Shown in pieces: positions 27,409-35,032 of a stretch of DNA of 64,000 nucleotides. A model generated the notes under the pieces. The model did not search any database. It saw only the letters and a program-made list of their open reading frames with translations, and was not told the DNA's origin. How positions within the stretch are numbered: the first letter of the stretch is position 1; each line of letters begins with the position of its first letter. The position numbers and the translations under genes are program-made. Origin of the DNA: JACCVL01 sp963695375 (lineage in GTDB: Bacteria > Actinomycetota > Actinomycetes > Propionibacteriales > Nocardioidaceae); contig OY968767.1 of the NCBI GenBank assembly GCA_963695375.1, positions 1,550,001 to 1,614,000 of the forward strand. Reading direction: 5' to 3'.

Positions 27409-28182
27409 TTCACCGCCGATGTCGCGGACGGATGCAACGGCTGCATCCTGACCGACATCGAGCAGGGGCCGGCCAACATCATGTACATCACCTCTAACGA
27501 CCCGACCCTGATGCGGTTCAACGTGGCGACCAACACCTTCATGGCACCGGTGCAGATGCCCAACACCAACGCGCTTGGCGGCAACCTCGCCACCACCGTC
27601 GGCGGCGACGACGTCTGGATCACCGACTTCAACAATGACGTCGTCTGGCGATACCAAATCTCGACCGGACAGTTCACGTCTTTTCCCGCAGACCCGAGCG
27701 ACGTCGCCGTGGACGCCGCAGGCAACGCATGGTTCACCGAGCCCGGTGCTGTCCAGGCACCCGGCACCAGCAACATCGGGCGAATCGACGCGGTCACCGG
27801 TGTCGTGACCAGAACCCCAACCACGGACGGCTCAACCACCGTTGCACCGCGCAGCATTACCGTCGCCTCGGATGGGCAGGTCTGGTTCACCGCCCGGTTC
27901 ACGCCCCAAGCGGTTGGGCGCCTCAACCCAGCCAACAACTCCGTAACCCTGTTCCCCCTGACGAACGTCGGACCCCAGGGCATTGCAGCCTCCCCTGACG
28001 GCTCCGTCTGGTTCACCCAGGTCACCAAGGGCAACATCGCCAGGATCACCAACGACGGCGTTATCACCGAGGCCAGGACGGTCAAGGGCAGCGACCCGTT
28101 CGGGATCACTGTCGACGCGGCTGGTGACCCCTGGTACACCATGATGGCGGCCAACAAGATCGGCGAGCTCCAGCTCCGATAG
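27175..28182 (+). CDS. Secreted Vgb-like (virginiamycin B lyase family) six-bladed beta-propeller
   Basis: 335 residues; ATG 27175 follows GGAGG (27165-27169). A signal peptide (MRIIRLILLTALPTVLLVTA, cleavage near AQA-AP) predicts export. The mature part repeats the blade pattern of Vgb-type propellers: GSDGNTWFTEG, GGDDVWITD, DAAGNAWFTEPG, ASDGQVWFTARF, SPDGSVWFTQV and DAAGDPWYTMM, each followed by IARI/IGRI-type strands. The family contains streptogramin B lyases but most members are not resistance enzymes, and export argues against an antibiotic lyase. G+C is lower than in neighbours. A truncated second copy of its 5' end lies at 28583. Confidence 0.8.
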   Translation: MRIIRLILLTALPTVLLVTAAQAAPVGALKQYRVPTADSEPRAITTGSDGNTWFTEGTTFTAAPAKIARVTPAGVITEFTADVADGCNGCILTDIEQGPANIMYITSNDPTLMRFNVATNTFMAPVQMPNTNALGGNLATTVGGDDVWITDFNNDVVWRYQISTGQFTSFPADPSDVAVDAAGNAWFTEPGAVQAPGTSNIGRIDAVTGVVTRTPTTDGSTTVAPRSITVASDGQVWFTARFTPQAVGRLNPANNSVTLFPLTNVGPQGIAASPDGSVWFTQVTKGNIARITNDGVITEARTVKGSDPFGITVDAAGDPWYTMMAANKIGELQLR

Positions 28183-28306
28183 CCGGCGGCACCACGGAAC
28201 GCGACCGGCCGATCAACGCAGGCGCAGTGAGACCGCACGCCCACCTCCGCGCACCCTGGCGAGCGTGACCGGCTGCGCCGGCGCGGTGGTCGAGGTGCGC
28301 TGAGGC

Positions 28307-28445
28307 TCAGTCGACGCAGAGGCAGAACGAATGCCCCGCCGGGTCGAGGAAGACCCGGAAGGTGGTGCCGGGCTCGGCGAGGCGGAACGTCGCGAGCGCG
28401 CCGGCGTCCGGACGGTCGACCGACAGCGCCAGGCCCGCGACAGGG
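28307..28445 (-). pseudogene. VOC-gene remnant B
   Basis: The minus strand keeps the C-terminal FRVFLDPAGHSFCLCVD-like end of a VOC protein and, after a deletion of the central part, an N-terminal piece around DRPDAGALATF. No complete frame or start survives. Confidence 0.8.
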
Positions 28446-28582
28446 TTCTACGACCAAAGTGCACTGGAGGCCCAAGACTCGTTGGGTGGATGGTTCCTAC
28501 AGGCCCGTCGGGCGGGTTCAGTGTCGGCCTCGGCGGCCGGGGCGCTCTGCGAAGGAGTCGCCGCGATCACCTGGAGGAGCGC

Positions 28583-28811
28583 ATGCGGATCATCCGGCTG
28601 ATCCTTCTGACCGCTTTCTCGACCGTGCTGCTCGTCACGGCTGCGCAGGCCGCGCCGGTTGGTGCCCTGAAGCAGTACCGGGTGCCAACCGCCGACAGCG
28701 AACCCCCGGGCCATCACCACCGGATCCGACGGAAACACCTGGTTCACCGAGGGCACGACGGCCGCACCGGCCACGATCGCTCGGGTCACGCCGGCCGGCG
28801 TGATTACCGAG
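28583..28811 (+). pseudogene. Truncated, frameshifted 5' copy of the Vgb-like gene
   Basis: The start ATG with its GGAGG and the full signal-peptide region are duplicated from 27175. An extra C in the GAACCCCCGGG run (GAACCCCGGG in the intact copy) shifts the frame after about 44 codons, a short internal deletion follows, and homology ends at 28811. An intact RBS and signal could still give a short secreted-type peptide that ends out of frame; nothing suggests function. Confidence 0.85.
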
Positions 28812-28967
28812 AACGCAACAGCTTCGGGTCCTCGACCCGTTGTGCGATGCCGGCTTCCAGGTTCAGCAAGGCGCTGAGGTGCAGATGGCATCGCGCGCCT
28901 GGCGTCGACCAGGGTCCTTCTCCGGGTGGGAACGACCTACTGGGGGCCTGAACAGAGGAGGAGATTC

Positions 28968-30170
28968 ATGAAGCTCATACCTCGCGTCCCAGGACGCACA
29001 CACACGGGCAAATGCATTGTCGGCGGGACAACCGCCACATTGGTGGCTCTGGCGATGTTGCCGGCGTTCGCAGCTCCCGCCAATGCTGCAGGTGGCTACG
29101 TGTTCACCAAGGTGGTAGACAGCGTCGCCGACGGCTTCAACCCGCAAACTCTCAGACTCAGCTGTCCCTCGATCAACACCGCAGGAGACATCGCCTTCAA
29201 GTCCGAACGCGGAGGACAGGACGGCATACACCGAGCAAACGCGGCTGGAGGCGTGACGACCATCGCCGAAGTGGGAAGTGGGTTGACGCTCCTCGCTAAC
29301 GGCAACCCATCGATGAACGACTCCGGTCAGGTCTCGTTCGGGGCAAGTCTGTCCGACGGCGGACACGCCATCATGCGAGGCGACGGCGGCCCCTTGACGG
29401 AAATCGCCAGCACCAGCGCGGATGGGTTCACTTCCTTCGGCCGCAACACATCGGTCAACGACACGGGTGAGGTGGCCTTCGACGGTCAACTTAGCTCCGG
29501 GGTAAGCGGTCTCTTCTCAGGAACTGGCGGTGAAATCACCACCCACTACCGGGACGACGTAGATGCAACCGTGGACGGCAGTCCGGCCCGCTTCAACGCC
29601 ACGTCGGATCGCCCCTCGATCAACAACCTCGGTGACATCGCGTTCCTCGATGAGATCCAGCAAACCTTCCGCCAGGACATTTTCAGGGGTCAGGAGCAAG
29701 GCTTCACGACGATCTCGGCATCCAACCCACCGTCGGCTGATACGCCCCCGCTTCTCAACGATGGCGGAACCGTGATCTGGCAGACGCAGTTCCTCGATGA
29801 CACTGGATTTGCCGTCAGGGCGATCGTGAAGGGTGATGGCGTCGGCGCGGACACGAACGTTGTCGACTCGTCGGGAGGGTTCAATCTCTTCCATGCCTAC
29901 GCCATGAACAACACCGGGGCGGTCGCGTTCAGCGCCACTATGGATGAGGACCTGCTCGGAATCCCTGCCATCTTTGTCGGCCCCAACCCCAAGAAGGACC
30001 GGGTAATCGAACCTGGTGACAGGCTAGATGGCGGGACCGTTGTTGGCCTCAACTTCTGCGAGGAGGGACTCAACGACTTGGGACAGCTGGCGTTCGTCGC
30101 CGAGATCGAGGACCGCAACGGCGAGGTCCGCGTCGCAGTATTCCGCGCCACCCCCACCCTCAAAAAGTAG
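28968..30170 (+). CDS. Secreted protein of N-x-x-G-x-[VI]-[AS]-F repeats
   Basis: 400 residues; ATG 28968 follows GAGGAGGAG (28955-28963). Signal peptide about 1-40 with a central hydrophobic stretch TLVALAMLPAFAAPANA. The mature part has at least six repeats: INTAGDIAFKS, MNDSGQVSFGA, VNDTGEVAFDG, INNLGDIAFLD, MNNTGAVAFSA and LNDLGQLAFVA, spaced about 50-60 residues and each followed by a strand and a Gly-rich turn. This looks like a beta-propeller or solenoid of the kind labelled DUF7453 or choice-of-anchor proteins in other phyla. There is no C-terminal anchor; it ends TLKK. Composition is less GC-rich than the surrounding core genes, suggesting acquisition. Function unknown. Confidence 0.8.
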   Translation: MKLIPRVPGRTHTGKCIVGGTTATLVALAMLPAFAAPANAAGGYVFTKVVDSVADGFNPQTLRLSCPSINTAGDIAFKSERGGQDGIHRANAAGGVTTIAEVGSGLTLLANGNPSMNDSGQVSFGASLSDGGHAIMRGDGGPLTEIASTSADGFTSFGRNTSVNDTGEVAFDGQLSSGVSGLFSGTGGEITTHYRDDVDATVDGSPARFNATSDRPSINNLGDIAFLDEIQQTFRQDIFRGQEQGFTTISASNPPSADTPPLLNDGGTVIWQTQFLDDTGFAVRAIVKGDGVGADTNVVDSSGGFNLFHAYAMNNTGAVAFSATMDEDLLGIPAIFVGPNPKKDRVIEPGDRLDGGTVVGLNFCEEGLNDLGQLAFVAEIEDRNGEVRVAVFRATPTLKK

Positions 30171-30194
30171 GTAAGCCACGTTCACAGAGGTTGC

Positions 30195-30220
30195 GAATGG
30201 GGGTCCTCGGGCCCCCATTC
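30195..30220 (+). terminator. Hairpin terminator after the repeat protein
   Basis: GAATGGGGG (30195-30203) pairs perfectly with CCCCCATTC (30212-30220) around an 8-nt loop, 25 nt after the stop codon. No T-tract follows. Confidence 0.75.
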
Positions 30221-30761
30221 GTCATTGCCTGGGGTGCCGGCTTCGTTTCGAATCACAGCCGTTGGAGTGGGGCAGACTCGGGGCCGGCAAGTCGTCGACC
30301 GAAACATCGTCCCGTGCCTGCGAACGCCTCAAGGGAAGCTCATCTTCCGCAAGTCGAGGTCATCGCCGCTGACGACGCATGATTGTCCCGCCGTATCCAG
30401 CGAGCCTGAGCGTGACTCAGGTCAGCCGCGTCCGCACCGAGGCGGTCCTGGCCGGGTTCTCGCCCGGCACCCGACCATGGTCCACCCGCCGAAGTGTGCT
30501 CAAGGGCGGCCTGGTGGCCGTCGCCAGCGATCGAGCGAGGCTCGACCCTCGGCCCACACCTCGGCGGATGATCAGAGGCGATTATCGGGGCGAGCAGCAG
30601 GGGCCTGGCGAAGCACGGGACTGGCAACCTGGCGTGCACTGGCCTTCAGGGTCACCATGCTTCGCAGGGAGTAGGCGCGGGTGTCGCCAACGTGTCGGCT
30701 GCTTGTTGGCCGCGCGCGAAGTCGCGCCTCCGCCCTCGTGCAGGTGCGCTGACCCCCCGCG
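30221..30761. other. About 540 bp without a convincing gene
   Basis: Frames here are open over short stretches only and give low-complexity Arg/Pro-rich translations without RBS, codon bias or a recognisable domain. No RNA gene or repeat was seen. The stretch separates the atypical 27-30 kb segment from the conserved prfB-ftsE block. Confidence 0.6.
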
Positions 30762-30767
30762 TACCCT
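30762..30767 (+). promoter_or_regulatory. Putative -10 (TACCCT) for prfB
   Basis: TACCCT ends 7 nt before GTG 30775, with no RBS between; leaderless pattern. Confidence 0.55.
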
Positions 30768-30774
30768 GACGGGC

Positions 30775-31908
30775 GTGGCCGGCCCCGATCTCGACGCGCG
30801 CATGAAGGAGCTCGACCGCACCCTGCACACCATCGAGCAGGTGCTGGACGTGCCCGCGATGCGCGCCGAGGTCGCCGAGCTCCAGGAGCAGGTGTCCGCG
30901 CCGGACCTGTGGGACGACCAGCCCAACGCCCAGCGGGTGACCGGCCGGCTCTCGGTGCTTCAGTCCGAGATCGACCGGGTCACCGGCCTGCGCCAGCGGC
31001 TGGACGACGTCCGGGTGCTGCTGGAGATGGCCGAGGAGGACGACGACGCCGACGTCGCCGCCGAGACTCGGCAGGAGGCGGAGACCGAGACCGGCCGGCT
31101 CGCGAAGGCGATCGAGGGCCTCGAGGTGCGCACCCTGCTGTCCGGCGAGTACGACTCCCGCGAGGCGCTGGTGACGATCCGCTCCGGCGCCGGCGGCGTC
31201 GACGCCGCGGACTTCGCCGAGATGCTGATGCGGATGTACCTGCGCTGGGCCGAGCGGCACAACTACCCGGCCGAGGTCTACGACACCTCGTACGCCGAGG
31301 AGGCGGGGCTCAAGTCCGCGACGTTCGGGGTGCGCGCGCCGTACGCCTACGGCACGTTGTCGGTCGAGTCGGGCACCCATCGGCTGGTGCGGATCTCGCC
31401 GTTCGACAACCAGGGCCGGCGGCAGACCTCGTTCGCCGCGGTCGAGGTGGTGCCGGTGCTGGAGCAGACCGACGAGATCGACATCCCCGACGAGGAGATC
31501 CGGGTGGACGTCTACCGCTCCTCCGGGCCGGGGGGCCAGAGCGTGAACACCACCGACTCCGCCGTGCGGCTGACCCACGTCCCGACCGGCATCGTGGTGT
31601 CCTGCCAGAACGAGAAGTCCCAGCTCCAGAACAAGGCCACCGCGATGGTGATTCTCAAGGCCAAGCTGCTCGCCGTGAAGCGGGCCGAGGAGCGCGCCAC
31701 CCTGGACGAGCTGCGCGGGGACGTCGCCGGCTCCTGGGGCGACCAGATGCGCTCGTACGTCCTGCACCCCTACCAGATGGTCAAGGACCTGCGCACCGAG
31801 CAGGAGACCGGCAACACCCAGTCGGTCTTCGACGGGGACATCGACGACTTCATCGAGGCCGGCATCCGGTGGCGCCGCGGCGCCGACCGGGTCCAGGCCA
31901 CCGGCTGA
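30775..31908 (+). CDS. prfB: Peptide chain release factor 2
   Basis: 377 residues. RF2 recognises UGA and UAA in the ribosomal A site and triggers peptide release. Visible: coiled N-terminal domain, the anticodon-like SPF tripeptide (208-210, ISPFDNQGRRQ) and the GGQ loop (253-255, SSGPGGQSVNTTDSAVR). The frame is continuous: the autoregulatory UGA frameshift of E. coli prfB is absent, as is usual in Actinobacteria. GTG start at 30775 by the leaderless -10 and by fit to family N-termini (MAGPDLDARMKELD). The gabD gene follows after 13 nt with its own RBS. Confidence 0.95.
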   Translation: MAGPDLDARMKELDRTLHTIEQVLDVPAMRAEVAELQEQVSAPDLWDDQPNAQRVTGRLSVLQSEIDRVTGLRQRLDDVRVLLEMAEEDDDADVAAETRQEAETETGRLAKAIEGLEVRTLLSGEYDSREALVTIRSGAGGVDAADFAEMLMRMYLRWAERHNYPAEVYDTSYAEEAGLKSATFGVRAPYAYGTLSVESGTHRLVRISPFDNQGRRQTSFAAVEVVPVLEQTDEIDIPDEEIRVDVYRSSGPGGQSVNTTDSAVRLTHVPTGIVVSCQNEKSQLQNKATAMVILKAKLLAVKRAEERATLDELRGDVAGSWGDQMRSYVLHPYQMVKDLRTEQETGNTQSVFDGDIDDFIEAGIRWRRGADRVQATG

Positions 31909-31921
31909 GCGAGGAGAACGC

Positions 31922-33388
31922 ATGACCACGACCGAGCAGGAGCAGGCCGTCGTCTCGGCGGTGCCGACCGGACTGTTCATCGACGGCGAGTGGCGCGAGG
32001 CCGGCGGTGGCCGCACGCACGGCGTCGAGGACCCGTCGAACGGGAACAACCTGGCCGACGTCGCGGACGCCAATCCCGCCGACGGCAAGGCCGCGCTGGA
32101 CGCCGCCGTCGCCGCGCAGGGCGACTGGGCGCTCACCCCGCCCCGCGACCGAGGCGAGATCCTGCGCCGCGCCTTCGAGCTGATCACCGAGCGGGCCGAC
32201 GACCTGGCGCTGCTGATGACGCTCGAGATGGGCAAGCCGCTCAAGGAGTCGAAGGCCGAGATCGCCTACGGCGCGGAGTTCTTCCGCTGGTTCTCCGAGG
32301 AGTCGGTGCGCATCGCCGGGCGCTGGTCCACCGCGCCGAACGGCGCCACCCGGCTGCTCACCATGAAGCAGCCGGTCGGGCCGTGCCTGATGATCACACC
32401 CTGGAACTTCCCGCTCGCGATGGGCACCCGCAAGATCGGGCCCGCCGTCGCCGCCGGCTGCACGATGGTGATCAAGCCGGCCGCGCTGACCCCGCTCACG
32501 ATGATGGCGCTGGTCGACATCATGACCGAGGCCGGGCTGCCGCCCGGCGTGCTGAACCTGGTCGGCACCACCGACACCGGCGAGGTGATGGAGCCGCTGA
32601 TCCGCGACCCGCGGCTGCGCAAGCTCACCTTCACCGGCTCCACCGAGGTCGGCCGCAAGCTGGTCGAGCAGTCGGCCGAGCAGCTGCTCCGGGTGTCGAT
32701 GGAGCTCGGTGGCAACGCCCCGTTCCTCGTGCTCGCCGACGCCGACCTCGAGGCCGCCGTCGAGGGCGCGATGCTCGCCAAGATGCGCAACATCGGCGAA
32801 GCCTGCACCGCCGCCAACCGGTTCATCGTGCACGAGTCGGTGGCCGAGGAGTTCTCCCAGCGGCTGTCCGAGCGGATGGGCGCCCTGGTCGTCGGCCGCG
32901 GCACCGAGGAGGGTGTCGACGTCGGCCCGCTGGTCGAGGCCAAGCAGCGCGACAAGGTCGCCGACATCGTCGACGACGCGGTCAAGCACGGTGCCGAGGT
33001 GCTGGTCGGCGGCTCCGCCGGGGCCGGCGCCGGCTACTTCTACGACCCGACCGTGCTGACCGGCGTCCCCCCGGAGGCGCGGATGTTCCGCGAGGAGATC
33101 TTCGGTCCGGTGGCGCCGGTGTTCAGCTTCGCCGAGGAGGACGAGGGCGTGGCGCTCGCCAACGACACCGAGTTCGGCCTGGTGGCATACCTGTTCACCC
33201 GGGACGTCTCCCGGGCGATCGGGGTGTCCGAGCGGCTCGAGACCGGGATGGTCGGCCTCAACCAGGGCATCGTGTCCAACCCGTCCGCGCCCTTCGGCGG
33301 CGTGAAGGCCAGCGGCTTCGGCCGCGAGGGCGGCGCGGAGGGGATCGAGGAGTACCTCGAGACCAAGTACGTCGGGGTGAAGCTCTAG
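31922..33388 (+). CDS. gabD: NAD(P)-dependent succinate-semialdehyde dehydrogenase
   Basis: 488 residues; ATG 31922 follows GAGGAG. An aldehyde dehydrogenase with TPWNFPLAMGTRKIGPA, KPAALTPL, FTGSTEVGRKL, MELGGNAPFLV (general base Glu261) and the nucleophile in GEACTAANRF (Cys295). The overall form (GLFIDGEWREA start, YLFTRDVSRAIGVSERLETG end) best fits succinate-semialdehyde dehydrogenase, the last step of the GABA shunt. Exact aldehyde specificity cannot be fixed from sequence. It converges with asnB, the two stops lying one base apart, so any terminator would have to be within coding sequence. Confidence 0.85.
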   Translation: MTTTEQEQAVVSAVPTGLFIDGEWREAGGGRTHGVEDPSNGNNLADVADANPADGKAALDAAVAAQGDWALTPPRDRGEILRRAFELITERADDLALLMTLEMGKPLKESKAEIAYGAEFFRWFSEESVRIAGRWSTAPNGATRLLTMKQPVGPCLMITPWNFPLAMGTRKIGPAVAAGCTMVIKPAALTPLTMMALVDIMTEAGLPPGVLNLVGTTDTGEVMEPLIRDPRLRKLTFTGSTEVGRKLVEQSAEQLLRVSMELGGNAPFLVLADADLEAAVEGAMLAKMRNIGEACTAANRFIVHESVAEEFSQRLSERMGALVVGRGTEEGVDVGPLVEAKQRDKVADIVDDAVKHGAEVLVGGSAGAGAGYFYDPTVLTGVPPEARMFREEIFGPVAPVFSFAEEDEGVALANDTEFGLVAYLFTRDVSRAIGVSERLETGMVGLNQGIVSNPSAPFGGVKASGFGREGGAEGIEEYLETKYVGVKL

Positions 33389-33389
33389 C

Positions 33390-34892
33390 TCAGGCGGTGG
33401 CGAACCGGCCGAGCACCCGCTCGGACCGGATGCCCGCCAGGTGCGCGGCGAACAGCCGCTGGTAGCCGAGCTCCTCCCGGCTCCGCGCGGGCGGCAGGCC
33501 CGGCACGGTCACCTGCTCCCAGTCGTCGTCCGGGGCGAGGTCGCGGGCCCGCTCGGCCATCACGGCCGCGGTGCCGCTGCCGTCGCCGAACTGCTCCTTG
33601 CGGCGCCAGAGGATCTCGTGCGGGAGCCAGCCCTCGAACGCCTCGCGGAGGATCGCCTTCTCCTGCCCCTGCTCGCCCGGCAGCTTCCACCCGATCGGGA
33701 CCCGCTGCGCGACCGCGATCAGGTCCAGGTCGAGGAACGGCACCCGGGCCTCCAGGCCGTGCGCCATCGTCACCCGGTCACAGCGCTGCAGGTTGAGGTT
33801 GTGCAGCCCCTCGACGCTGCGGATCAGCTCGGTCCGCAGTTCGTCGGCGTCGGCGATGTCGCGCAGATGGTCATAGCCGGCGAACAGCTCGTCGGCGCCC
33901 TCACCGGTCAGCACCACCTTGACGTGCCGGGCGGTCATCTCCGAGAGCAGGTAGTTGGGCACCGCGCTGCGCACCAGTGACGGCTCGAACGACTCGATCG
34001 ACGCCACCACCGTCGGCAGCACCTCGAGCACGTCGTCGGCGGTGTAGACCCGCTCGTGGTGCTCCAGCCCGAGATAGTCGGCGACCACCCGGGCAGCCGC
34101 GAGGTCGGAGCTGCCCGCCGTGCCGGCGGCGAACGAGTGCACCGGCTGCCCGTCCGCGGACTCCCGGGCCAGGATCGCCGCGACCAGGCTCGAGTCCAGA
34201 CCGCCGGAGAGGAACACCCCGACCGGCACGTCGGCCATCATCCGGCGGCGTACCCCGGTCACCACGGCCGCACGGATCGCCTCCTGCGCCTCGGTCCGGC
34301 TGGTGTACTCCCGGGTCTCGGCCACGATCTCGCCGTAGCGCACCAGTCCGTCCTCCGGCGTCCAGACGTGGCCGGGAGGGAACTCGTGCACCAGCGGGCG
34401 CCAGTCGGGGTCGAAGGCCTGCAGCTCCGAGGCGAACGCCACCAGACCGTCGCGGGTCGCCCAGTAGAGCGGCTTGACGCCCAGTCGGTCCCGCGCCGCC
34501 AGGAAGCCGCCGTCCTCGTCCGCCACGCAGAAGGCGAACATCCCGCGCAGCCGCAGCACCCCCGCCGGCCCGTCGACCGACGCGTGCAGGGCCGCCTCGC
34601 TGTCCGACGCGGTCAGGAACGGACCGTCGAGCTCGTCGCGCAGCACCTGGTGGTTGTAGATCTCGCCGTTGACCACGACCCAGCGGTGCCGGGCCTGGTC
34701 GGGCATCGGCTGCTCGCCGCGGGCCAGGTCCACGATGGACAGCCGGGTGTGGCCGAGCCAGGACCGGCCCACCGCTCGCGCGGCGGTGCCGTCCGGGCCG
34801 CGGTGCTCCAGCCGGGCGAGCATCCGAGCGCCGAGCCCGGACAGGTCGGCGGTCTGGTCACGGGTGTCGTGGAGGACGGCGATGCCGCACAC
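33390..34892 (-). CDS. asnB: Asparagine synthase (glutamine-hydrolysing)
   Basis: 500 residues from GTG 34892, which places the glutaminase nucleophile at Cys2 (VCGIAVLHDTRD); AAGGAAGA precedes it. N-terminal Ntn glutaminase domain (RLEHRGPDGTAARA, GHTRLSIVDLARGEQPM, VVNGEIYNHQ) and C-terminal ATP-dependent synthetase domain with the PP-loop VFLSGGLDSSLVAAI, LTGEGADELFAGYDH and LEARVPFLDLDLI. It makes asparagine from aspartate, ATP and glutamine. The frame is open upstream to 34991 but those codons would displace Cys2 and destroy the active site. Confidence 0.93.
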   Translation of the reverse strand: MCGIAVLHDTRDQTADLSGLGARMLARLEHRGPDGTAARAVGRSWLGHTRLSIVDLARGEQPMPDQARHRWVVVNGEIYNHQVLRDELDGPFLTASDSEAALHASVDGPAGVLRLRGMFAFCVADEDGGFLAARDRLGVKPLYWATRDGLVAFASELQAFDPDWRPLVHEFPPGHVWTPEDGLVRYGEIVAETREYTSRTEAQEAIRAAVVTGVRRRMMADVPVGVFLSGGLDSSLVAAILARESADGQPVHSFAAGTAGSSDLAAARVVADYLGLEHHERVYTADDVLEVLPTVVASIESFEPSLVRSAVPNYLLSEMTARHVKVVLTGEGADELFAGYDHLRDIADADELRTELIRSVEGLHNLNLQRCDRVTMAHGLEARVPFLDLDLIAVAQRVPIGWKLPGEQGQEKAILREAFEGWLPHEILWRRKEQFGDGSGTAAVMAERARDLAPDDDWEQVTVPGLPPARSREELGYQRLFAAHLAGIRSERVLGRFATA

Positions 34893-35019
34893 GGGAGATC
34901 TTCCTTCGGGAGCCGGTCGGGCGGAGGTGCGGTCCGACCGTACGCCCCTTTCCCGGCAGCGGGCGGCGGGACCGATCTCGAATTCGGGCATATCGCCCGC
35001 GCGGCGGGGTGCCGCCGTC

Positions 35020-35025
35020 TAGGCT
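35020..35025 (+). promoter_or_regulatory. Putative -10 (TAGGCT) for the phosphodiesterase gene
   Basis: TAGGCT ends 7 nt before ATG 35033, with no RBS; leaderless pattern. Confidence 0.5.
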
Positions 35026-35032
35026 TCCGGGC

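Larger units (their letters stand above)
28258..28811 (+). repeat. Segmental duplication, copy B (truncated)
   Basis: 554 bp matching copy A (26831-27408): the end of the TadG-like gene, a VOC remnant, the shared intergenic region and the first part of the Vgb-like gene. The match stops abruptly after TTACCGAG at 28811. Copy B retains the VOC stop-proximal codons (TCAGTCGACGCAGAGGCAGA) that copy A has lost, while A retains an internal VOC segment that B has lost, so both have decayed independently. Confidence 0.85.

Noticed and set aside
27175..28182. Virginiamycin B lyase as an antibiotic resistance gene
   Set aside because: The protein is exported by a signal peptide and only the propeller pattern is shared; nothing ties it to streptogramin lysis.
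28331..28951. A 206-codon frame spanning copy B of the duplication
   Set aside because: It is stitched from VOC antisense, intergenic and Vgb-like sequence in a chance frame and has no coherent domain.
30225..30674. A 149-codon frame in the gap before prfB
   Set aside because: No RBS or leaderless -10, no family features, and composition like non-coding sequence.
30775..30860. Programmed +1 frameshift in prfB
   Set aside because: No in-frame UGA with a slippery CUU upstream; the frame is continuous, as in other Actinobacteria.
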